A DNA stretch of 36,598 nt from positions 1-36,598 of the forward strand of contig JAAZEM010000039.1 in assembly GCA_012512265.1 (NCBI GenBank), in the 5' to 3' direction. Numbering within the stretch: position 1 is the first letter of the stretch; the number at the start of each line of letters is the position of its first letter. Source of the stretch: Armatimonadota bacterium. Its GTDB lineage: Bacteria > Armatimonadota > JAAZEB01. Shown piece by piece: positions 1-6,031 of the stretch. Both the position numbers and the translations under genes were made by a program. Below the pieces are notes generated by a model, which had not been told where the DNA came from, searched no databases, and saw only the letters and a program-made list of their open reading frames with translations.

Positions 1-240
1 GGCGCCGCGCTGCTGTCTCTGCGCGCGGGGGTTCCGGTGATTCCGATCTGCCTGAAGGGCACCGATGGCGTGATGCCCTATGGCACCGTCATCCCCCGGC
101 GATCCCCGCGGCCGACGGTCGTTCGCATCGGCCCCCCGGTCTGTCTGGACGACTTACGCGATCACCCGGATCGGAGGCAGGCGTTGATGGAGGGTGCCGA
201 GCGCATCCGCGCCGCCGTGGCTGCGCTCGCCGATGGCTAG
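1..240 (+). CDS. 1-acyl-sn-glycerol-3-phosphate acyltransferase-like, C-terminal part
   Basis: Partial gene: the reading frame is open from the first base and ends with TAG at 238-240, so only the last 79 residues are present. The stretch GVPVIPICLKGTD followed by a region around IGPPVCLDDL matches the end of PlsC-type acyltransferases, where a conserved V-P-V-x-P block sits in the last third of the domain. Such enzymes transfer an acyl chain to lysophosphatidic acid at the inner face of the membrane. The catalytic HX4D motif lies outside the window and cannot be checked, so another LPLAT family member is possible. MazG-like follows 29 nt downstream on the same strand. Confidence 0.75.
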   Translation, partial: GAALLSLRAGVPVIPICLKGTDGVMPYGTVIPRRSPRPTVVRIGPPVCLDDLRDHPDRRQALMEGAERIRAAVAALADG

Positions 241-269
241 CTGACATTCCAGCTGAATAGAGAGGCCCT

Positions 270-632
270 ATGGAGATACACGAGATGCAGGCGGAGGTTG
301 ACCGGTGGATCAGCCAGTTTGAGGAAGGCTACTGGCATCCCCTCTCGCAACTGGCACGGCTCACCGAGGAGGTGGGCGAGCTTGCGCGCGAGATCAACCA
401 CCGCTTTGGCGAAAAGCCGAAGAAGCCCGAAGAGGCGGAGGCAAACCTGGCGCTCGAGATCGCCGATGTCCTCTTCATCCTGGTCGCCCTCGCCAACTCC
501 CAGGGGATCGATCTAGAGCGTGCCTTCCGTGAAATGATGGAGAAGTACCGGGCTCGTGATAGCGAGCGCTGGACGCCGCGCTCCACCCCCACCCCGGAGC
601 CGCCGGAGAGCTCGGAGCCTACTCCACAATGA
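270..632 (+). CDS. MazG-like nucleotide pyrophosphohydrolase
   Basis: A 120-residue all-helical protein. It has the MazG-type metal-binding signature: EEVGEL followed by AREIN at about residues 32-43, then EIADVLFILVALAN at about 64-77. The acidic residues of the two helices (E-x-x-E and E-x-x-D) are the expected Mg2+ ligands. The family hydrolyses NTPs or dNTPs to NMP and PPi and acts in cytoplasmic nucleotide-pool cleaning. One MazG domain of about 100 residues plus a Pro/Glu-rich tail makes it a short single-domain form, unlike the two-domain E. coli MazG. ATG at 270 follows an AGAGG stretch. The 3' end overlaps the convergent gene (stop at 619) by 14 nt. Confidence 0.88.
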   Translation: MEIHEMQAEVDRWISQFEEGYWHPLSQLARLTEEVGELAREINHRFGEKPKKPEEAEANLALEIADVLFILVALANSQGIDLERAFREMMEKYRARDSERWTPRSTPTPEPPESSEPTPQ

Positions 633-1743
633 TCTCGACGTTGGCACGTGGGATGACAACGTGCTCCCCTCCGTCGAGATCCGCTCCCAGAACGCGGACG
701 CTGGCACCCGTCGGAATCTGCTGCGGCTCCGGCGGCAGCGTAGCCACGCGTCCGAGCCGGCCGAAATACGGCTCGCGGATGACGCGGATGCGCGTGCCTA
801 TCTCCAGGGCACTCTCATCCTCGGCGGTCGTCATGCCTGCCTGCGCCTCCTGCGTGCGTGGCACGATGATCTCTGGACGGATGACGCCCGCGCGGATCTG
901 GGTTGCCCCGTTGATCGACGCGCGCCGGCCATCCAGTGACCGCAACAGCTCGAAGGTGCGCTCGGCCATGCGAATCTCGCCGAACCCCTCCGTCACCATC
1001 AGCGTGAGGTGGATATTCTCATGCCCGGTGATTGCGACACCGATGTCGTGCCCGAGGAACTCCATCAACTCCTGGTCGATGATGCCTCCGGCCACGATCC
1101 CCGCGGCGCCGGCCTTGGCTGCCGCGCGCAGCGCCGCTCCAGTGACCAGAGAGCCCCCGATCAGGATCTCGCCCGCGCACTCCGCGGGCACCTGCGCCTC
1201 ATCCAGCGGTTGATCCGGACCGGAGACAACCACGCGCAACTTCCCCTCGCGCTCGCCGCCAACTCCGAAGATCCCCTGGATGAACGCCCCGCGCGCCTCG
1301 ACGACCACGCCCTCCCCGGGAAGCACCTCCACGATGGTGCCCTCCACATAGGCCGGCACCTCCACGGGAATCGGCGCCTCTCGGATCGTGATGTTGCCAG
1401 TGGTGTCCGACACAGACTCGATAGTGCCCGAGATGGGAGCGGTGACCGTGGCGCGAAACAGTCCGAAGAAAGAGCGCGTCTCCGCGAGCAACTCGCCCTT
1501 CTGCACGGAATCGCCAGCCTGCTTCAAGAGGGCGCGCCAGATCTCACGCGGCTCGATGCCCAGCATCTGCGCGGCGCGCACCATCTGGGCGTTTCCGGGG
1601 AGCTCGGTGCGCGCGACCGGCGTGCTTGGCTCCACGTGGTCGCCCGGGGCCACCAACACCTGGCCCTTCAACGGCAGTCTCCGCGTCTTCTGGATCGTAA
1701 TAAAGGGGCTCACCTTAAGCCCGGGGGTGTATGCACTTCCCAT
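619..1743 (-). CDS. Conserved protein of unknown function with barrel-sandwich-like N-terminus and KOW-like C-terminus
   Basis: A 374-residue protein with no clear signal peptide. Residues ~18-50 (KGQVLVAPGDHVEPSTPVA) and ~75-120 (GDSVQKGELLAE, then a VTAPISGTIESVS stretch) look like the two halves of a barrel-sandwich (biotinyl/lipoyl or RnfC-like) fold. There is no modifiable lysine in an MKM or DKA context. The middle (~165-255) is rich in Gly/Ala with an AGAAGIVAGGI turn. The C-terminus (~310-374) begins GTRIRVIREPYFGRLGRV and resembles a KOW/SH3-like barrel. I do not recognise a named family and assign no function. The gene is monocistronic, with its own promoter (1822-1851). A scaffold or nucleic-acid-binding role is only a guess. 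Confidence 0.8.
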   Translation of the reverse strand: MGSAYTPGLKVSPFITIQKTRRLPLKGQVLVAPGDHVEPSTPVARTELPGNAQMVRAAQMLGIEPREIWRALLKQAGDSVQKGELLAETRSFFGLFRATVTAPISGTIESVSDTTGNITIREAPIPVEVPAYVEGTIVEVLPGEGVVVEARGAFIQGIFGVGGEREGKLRVVVSGPDQPLDEAQVPAECAGEILIGGSLVTGAALRAAAKAGAAGIVAGGIIDQELMEFLGHDIGVAITGHENIHLTLMVTEGFGEIRMAERTFELLRSLDGRRASINGATQIRAGVIRPEIIVPRTQEAQAGMTTAEDESALEIGTRIRVIREPYFGRLGRVATLPPEPQQIPTGASVRVLGADLDGGEHVVIPRANVEIIVE

Positions 1744-1821
1744 TCACGCCTCTTCCACTACCCACAATGCCGCCAACCACAACAACAGGCTCTGGGATCA
1801 CTCTCTCAGCGCAGCGCCCCT

Positions 1822-1851
1822 ATTATAGCACAATGCTTCGCCCTTCGTCAT
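1822..1851 (-). promoter_or_regulatory. Promoter for the gene ending at 619
   Basis: Read on the minus strand, ATGACG (1851-1846) is followed after 18 nt by a perfect TATAAT (1827-1822). Transcription should start near 1815, giving a leader of about 70 nt before the ATG at 1743. The -10 box is consensus and the -35 box is partial. Confidence 0.6.
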
Positions 1852-1867
1852 CCAGGCCTTGGGATCC

Positions 1868-1975
1868 CTGAGATTCCGACATAGGGAGAAGGCCGCCCTC
1901 ACGTGCGGTGATTTATCGCCGCGCCGGGTTGCGCCCTGCCTCCGAGGCTTCGGATTCCTTATGTCGGAATCTCAG
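1868..1975 (-). mobile_element. MITE-like repeat, short copy (A)
   Basis: A 108-bp element bounded by near-perfect terminal inverted repeats: CTGAGATTCCGACATA at 1868-1883 and its reverse complement at 1960-1975. The interior, read on the minus strand (GGAATCCGAAGCCTCGGAGG and onward to ATCACCGC), matches both ends of the longer copy at 4892-5125. It lacks that copy's central block of about 126 nt. The 9-mer TGGGATCCC occurs at 1860-1868 and again at 1976-1984, touching each end of the element. This could be a target-site duplication, but the 9-mer contains a palindrome (GGGATCCC), so it could equally be an extension of the inverted repeat. There is no coding potential; a transposase would have to act in trans. 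Confidence 0.75.
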
Positions 1976-2115
1976 TGGGATCCCGTAACGGGACACCAGT
2001 TCCCGGCACAGAGACTCCAGTACTCGACGGCCGGGTCTCTCCGGCCCCCGTTGCCGTGACCCCACGGGAAGCCTCCCGCGTGATTCGGCCACAATCCCGG
2101 GTGGGGCGGACATCC

Positions 2116-2133
2116 CAGGGTGTTCGCACCCTG
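2116..2133 (-). terminator. Hairpin downstream of the GH38-like gene
   Basis: CAGGGTG, a 4-nt loop, then CACCCTG: a perfect 7-bp stem 50 nt past the stop codon of the minus-strand hydrolase gene. There is no U-tract in either direction, so intrinsic termination is uncertain. It could instead protect a 3' end. The rest of the 1985-2182 gap shows nothing I can name. Confidence 0.35.
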
Positions 2134-2182
2134 CCTATCCGTGTCCGTCCCCCTCATCCGCGGTATCGACGCAGGCCGGGCG

Positions 2183-4846
2183 CTATCCTCCCGTCTCGAT
2201 GCCGAGGGTTGCCAGAGCGTAAGGCGCCAGGTCGAGCTCGATCTCGTCTCCGGAAACGGGGAGCGAGCCGAGGCGCTGCCCGAGGAGATCCTCCACCCAG
2301 GCGGTGCGAACCCCTGCCTGGAAGGAGACACGGGCGCGCTGGGCCCGGCCCTCTGTCTCCTCCAGCCGCAACCGCACCATACCCGGTCCCAACCGGCGCA
2401 GGGAGAGGAGCCGCACCGATTCCGGCGTGATCCGGATAAAACCACGGGCCGGCCGGCGGTCGTCGCCCAGTGGATTCGGAGCGCGCATCTCCGCGAAGAG
2501 CGGCTGCTGGAGCGCGGCGGCGGCCCGGCGTGCCGCGATGCTATCCAGGCCCCCGCCCGGACGGAAGTGGATCGAGTAGGTGAAGGTGTCCAGGAGCTCC
2601 TGCCACAAAGCGCAGTCGGTATCGAGCAGGTTGTGGTAGAGCCAACCATAGAGGTGACTGCTCCCGGCGGTGAAGGGGAGCGTCTCGAGCCACTCGCCGG
2701 TGCGGATACGCCCGAACTGGAAGACGGGGGCGTCGGGCGAGGTGACGGTGATGCCGCCGGTCTCGCTGGCCAGATCAATCCACGACGGGCAGTAGAAGGC
2801 ATCCTGCATCGCTCCCGGAAGGAGATCCTCCGCGGGTTGCACCCAGCCAATCGCCTGCTCGAAACGGAACTCGGCGTTCCCGCCGGCAAAGGGGAGGGCC
2901 ACATAGCAGCACTCCTTCGCCGGCGTCTCCGGCTTATCCACCCGGATACGTAGATCGATTCGCGGAGCGTGCGCGTAGAGGATCACCTCGCGCGTCATCC
3001 GAATCGCCCCGCTCGGTCCCTCGATCACGCCGTGCGCGACCACGCTCTGCGCCACAGGTCCCCACAGGCCAATGCGCCAGCCCGCCGGGCGCTCCGGGAT
3101 GGCGACCCGCGGCCACTCCCGGCCCATCCCCGCCTTTCCCGTGCCAAAGGCAACCGCTTCATACCGGTGATAGAGAAGCTCGCCGAAGCCGATGCCGCTC
3201 GCCTGATCCAGACGCTCTCGCCCGCTCCGCTTGTCGTAGATCGACGTCACGGCTCCAATCTCGGAGTCGATGCGGAGGCGCAGGTAGTCGTTCTCAAGCT
3301 CCAGGCGCGGCTCGCTGCTCCCGGAATCGGGAAGCGTGCCGAAGCGGGGGATCAGGCGCCGGTAGCCAAACGCGGGCACGGTGGGCGCGCGCAGGAGATA
3401 GCGCCGGTTGCCGATACGCTGGCAGGGGACTGCCTCGCCCGTCTCGGCATCGGTCAGGCCCGCGAGTTCCGGGCCGCCTCGCCCTAGATAAAGCTCCACC
3501 GGCTCGGAAAGCGGCACCGTGGCGGGGTTCCACACCAGGACGAACGGCTCTGTGCTGTGTACTGTCGCGCCCAGGCGCTGGCGCGCGGCGCGTTCCAGAA
3601 ATGCGGCGCCCTGGCGTGCGGCCTCGGCATAGACCCGCTTGCACGCCCACGACTCGCGGTGGCGGTCATAGGCCGCGGCGCGGGTGGAAGCTTCTGGGTC
3701 GAGCGAGTTCTCCCATCCCCACGCGCTCAGACCGTAGGTGTGGTCGGAGTAGAGCTGCAGGTTGGCATGGACTTCTTCCACGCGTGCCGGCTCCCCCGGA
3801 TCGGGCGATGGCTCGCGCTCGAACGCGGCATAGGCCTCGGCGGCCTCCAGAGTGCGCTGTGCCTGGCGATACTTCTTCAGTGGGCTCGGGGTTGGATTGG
3901 CGCGCATCACCCAGGGATCCGTCAGGACACCGCGCAGGACCGGGATGCTCTCGCCATACCGAGCTTCCATCTTCCGGAGGAAATCACACGGTGTCGTGAG
4001 CCGGATGGGCGGAGTCTCGCCCGTGGCGTTGATCCGCGCGATCAGATCGACGAGGCCCTCATCGGGCCCGCCGTTATCGTTCGCGTACTGAAGCATGACT
4101 TCATCGAACGGATAGCCGTCGTTTTCCAGGCGCGTCACAAGCTGGGCAAACCGCTCGCGGGCAGTCGGCACGCCTTCGCGCCTGCCTCGCGCCAGCTCCT
4201 CGCGATAGGGCGGGATCAGGTGGATAGAGGCCAGGCCATACACGGCGCGGATCGCGGTCAGTTCCTGCGGGCGCACCTGCCGGTCCTGCCCCAGATTCCA
4301 GACGAGGACCCGGGCGCCATCCTTGCTCTCGAGATAGAAGAGATACGGCAGATCGGCCCACGGTAGGTGCACCTGGAAGCCGCCCACCCCGGCAATTAGG
4401 TAGCGGATGCCAAACCCTTGCAGGAGGGTGGGTAGCCGGCCTGCGTAGCCTCCGATGTCGTCGATGGTGGCCGCTTCGAGCGGAAAGCCCTCCTGGCGCG
4501 CCAGCTCCGCGGCGTATCCGATGCAGCGGATCAACTCCTCGGCGCATGCCAGCTCCGTGAGCGGCTGAGTCAGGCAGGCCTGGAGCTCCACCCAGCCGGC
4601 GCGCAGGGCGTGCAGCAACCGCTCGCGGTGCGCGCGTGGCTGGCAGCGTAGGTACTCCTGCACCAGAAGCGCCGACTCGCACGTCCAGCGGAACTGGCGG
4701 TCCTCGGGAAGGTCCGCGTTGCCCTGGCAGAGAACGAGGGCCCGATCCAGATGTGCGAGGTGCTGCTCCAGCACTTCGCCCGGCAGATCGGTGTAGCCGA
4801 TATCCATGTGCGTGTGGTGGATGAGGTGAACCGCGCTCAATTTCAT
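2183..4846 (-). CDS. GH38-like (alpha-mannosidase-type) glycoside hydrolase
   Basis: 887 residues from the ATG at 4846. The frame stays open upstream to 5131, but those codons run through the repeat element, and homology-like sequence starts at MKLSAVHLIHHTHMDIGYTD. His13 and Asp15 in HHTHMDIGYT correspond to the GH38 H-x-D zinc-ligand pair (HSHNDPGW in classical members). Further landmarks are an ATIDDIGGYAGRLP segment, a QYANDNGGPDEG segment, and a YSDHTYGLSAWGW segment before a C-terminal beta-sandwich region (YLRLRIDSEIGAVTSIYDK). There is no signal peptide, so it is likely cytoplasmic. GH38 enzymes cleave alpha-mannosides; the I-G-Y-T variant resembles DUF5054-type relatives whose substrate is not established to my knowledge. 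No strong Shine-Dalgarno is seen. The gene is bracketed by two inverted repeat elements. Confidence 0.8.
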   Translation of the reverse strand: MKLSAVHLIHHTHMDIGYTDLPGEVLEQHLAHLDRALVLCQGNADLPEDRQFRWTCESALLVQEYLRCQPRAHRERLLHALRAGWVELQACLTQPLTELACAEELIRCIGYAAELARQEGFPLEAATIDDIGGYAGRLPTLLQGFGIRYLIAGVGGFQVHLPWADLPYLFYLESKDGARVLVWNLGQDRQVRPQELTAIRAVYGLASIHLIPPYREELARGRREGVPTARERFAQLVTRLENDGYPFDEVMLQYANDNGGPDEGLVDLIARINATGETPPIRLTTPCDFLRKMEARYGESIPVLRGVLTDPWVMRANPTPSPLKKYRQAQRTLEAAEAYAAFEREPSPDPGEPARVEEVHANLQLYSDHTYGLSAWGWENSLDPEASTRAAAYDRHRESWACKRVYAEAARQGAAFLERAARQRLGATVHSTEPFVLVWNPATVPLSEPVELYLGRGGPELAGLTDAETGEAVPCQRIGNRRYLLRAPTVPAFGYRRLIPRFGTLPDSGSSEPRLELENDYLRLRIDSEIGAVTSIYDKRSGRERLDQASGIGFGELLYHRYEAVAFGTGKAGMGREWPRVAIPERPAGWRIGLWGPVAQSVVAHGVIEGPSGAIRMTREVILYAHAPRIDLRIRVDKPETPAKECCYVALPFAGGNAEFRFEQAIGWVQPAEDLLPGAMQDAFYCPSWIDLASETGGITVTSPDAPVFQFGRIRTGEWLETLPFTAGSSHLYGWLYHNLLDTDCALWQELLDTFTYSIHFRPGGGLDSIAARRAAAALQQPLFAEMRAPNPLGDDRRPARGFIRITPESVRLLSLRRLGPGMVRLRLEETEGRAQRARVSFQAGVRTAWVEDLLGQRLGSLPVSGDEIELDLAPYALATLGIETGG

Positions 4847-4891
4847 GCGAGAGGAGTTCCCGCGCGGATTTCGAATCTCCTTCCCCACAGT

Positions 4892-5125
4892 CTGAGATTC
4901 CGGGAAAGGAATCCGAAGCCTCGGAGGCAGCGCGCAAGCCGGCGCGCGACGATAGATCACCGCGCTATTTGCAAGCGAAGCCCTGCTGGGCTGGATTGGG
5001 GATACTCCCGGATCTCTCAAAACGGCGGTGGCTGGGAGGAGAAGCCCGAAGGGGCTTTGCCAGAAAGTAGCGCGGAGCCTCGGCTCCGCGCGTGCGGGCG
5101 GCCATCTCCTTTTTCGGAATCCCAG
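4892..5125 (+). mobile_element. MITE-like repeat, long copy (B)
   Basis: A 234-bp element. Its ends are imperfect inverted repeats: CTGAGATTCCGGGAAA at 4892-4907 and TTTTTCGGAATCCCAG at 5110-5125. The left ~70 nt and right ~35 nt align closely with copy A (1868-1975, opposite orientation). The extra block at about 4965-5090 carries three palindromes: AGCCC/GGGCT at 4979-4992, AAGCCC/GGGCTT at 5042-5057 and CGCGGAGC/GCTCCGCG at 5071-5090. It fills most of the 317-bp divergent gap between the GH38-like gene (start 46 nt to the left) and the small acidic gene (start 39 nt to the right). Promoters for both genes would therefore have to lie in or at the edge of the element; I see no consensus promoter in it. 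Confidence 0.75.
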
Positions 5126-5163
5126 AGCCACGGCAGTCGCAATCTCGTCGAGAGGGGAACGCC

Positions 5164-5409
5164 ATGATCGACCTGTTTCGCTCTGAGGATGATCACCGGA
5201 TCGGCCAGATCAGCGAGGAAGCCCTCGAGTTTCTTATCGCTCACCTGGAGGAGGAAGACAGCGAGGACACGGATTACTACATCGACCGCGACACCCTGGA
5301 GTTCTTGAGGGACCAGAACCCGCCCCAGGGGCTGGTCGATATCCTAGAAAGCGCCTTGGATGGTCGCGACGGGATCGAGGTCTATTACCAGGCGCAGGAA
5401 GTGCCCTGA
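5164..5409 (+). CDS. Small acidic protein, function unknown
   Basis: 81 residues starting MIDLFRSEDDHRIGQISEEA. It is strongly acidic, with a DSEDTDYYIDRDTLEFL stretch in the middle, and is predicted helical and soluble, with no membrane segment or cysteine. The ATG at 5164 follows GAGAGGGGAACGCC, a good Shine-Dalgarno at normal distance. The 3' end is 13 nt from the end of the convergent response-regulator gene. I recall similar short S-E-D-D-H-R-I-G proteins as conserved hypotheticals but cannot attach a role. The purine-rich ribosome site and clean frame support it as a real gene. Confidence 0.75.
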   Translation: MIDLFRSEDDHRIGQISEEALEFLIAHLEEEDSEDTDYYIDRDTLEFLRDQNPPQGLVDILESALDGRDGIEVYYQAQEVP

Positions 5410-5422
5410 ATGCGGGGCGAGG

Positions 5423-5836
5423 CTACTCTTCGCCCGTGTCTGGTAGAGCCGCTCTGGATGCCGTGCGCCGCTGAGATAGCCATTCGGGGATGGATTCGGC
5501 CACCGCGTCCAGATCGAACGGCTTGGTGATGTAGGCATCGGCGCCGCTGGCCAAGACGGCATGCACCGTCTCGGGGGTGTCGTAGGCGGTCATGACGACG
5601 ATCACCACCGGGTGGTGCTCCTCGCGAACGCGCCTGAGAAGATCGAGCCCCGGGAGCGCGGGCATGCGCAGGTCAAGGAAGAGGAGATCGAAGCTGTTTC
5701 GCCGGATGCGGTCCAGTGCCTGGACTCCATCATGCACCGCCTCTGCAAGATACCCATCGCGAGTCAGCCGAGCCACCAGGATACGGCATAGGTTCTGCTC
5801 ATCGTCTGCCACCAGAATCCGCACCGGGTCACCCAC
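5423..5836 (-). CDS. Receiver-only response regulator
   Basis: A 137-residue CheY-like receiver with nothing after it but a ~30-residue tail. Active-site residues are all present: acidic pair Asp11-Asp12, phospho-acceptor Asp55 (LFLDLRMP), Thr83 (VMTAYD) and Lys105 (ITKPFD). It should be phosphorylated by an unlinked histidine kinase, since none is encoded nearby, and must act by protein-protein contact because there is no DNA-binding domain. The chosen start is GTG at 5836 behind a GGGGAAGAGAG stretch; a second GTG four codons later would give an equally good receiver domain. Confidence 0.9.
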   Translation of the reverse strand: MGDPVRILVADDEQNLCRILVARLTRDGYLAEAVHDGVQALDRIRRNSFDLLFLDLRMPALPGLDLLRRVREEHHPVVIVVMTAYDTPETVHAVLASGADAYITKPFDLDAVAESIPEWLSQRRTASRAALPDTGEE

Positions 5837-5993
5837 CCGTCTCTCTTCCCCTCTCTTGCCCTCGCACCGGGGCGAGCCTCCCGGTGGCTCCGTGATCTCT
5901 CACTGCGCGTTCTCTCGGAACGCGAGCGGGCATCCGACCGGCCTGCGAATTAGAAACCGCAAGATCGGTGCCATCGCTCTTGGGATCTGGAGA

Positions 5994-6022
5994 TTGACGC
6001 CCCACCCCACGGAGGGTATAAT
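5994..6022 (+). promoter_or_regulatory. Promoter of the UPF0182 gene, near-leaderless
   Basis: TTGACG (5994-5999), a 17-nt spacer and a perfect TATAAT (6017-6022). The ATG lies at 6032, only nine bases after the -10 box. The transcript should therefore have a 5' UTR of about 2-4 nt, too short for a Shine-Dalgarno. Confidence 0.8.
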
Positions 6023-6031
6023 GGGGCCACC

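Noticed and set aside
1860-1984. Firm target-site duplication TGGGATCCC around the short element
   Set aside because: The 9-mer contains the palindrome GGGATCCC, so it may simply extend the terminal inverted repeat; kept only as a possibility.
4847-5131. N-terminal extension of the GH38-like protein by 95 residues
   Set aside because: These codons read through the repeat element; family-like sequence begins at the ATG at 4846.
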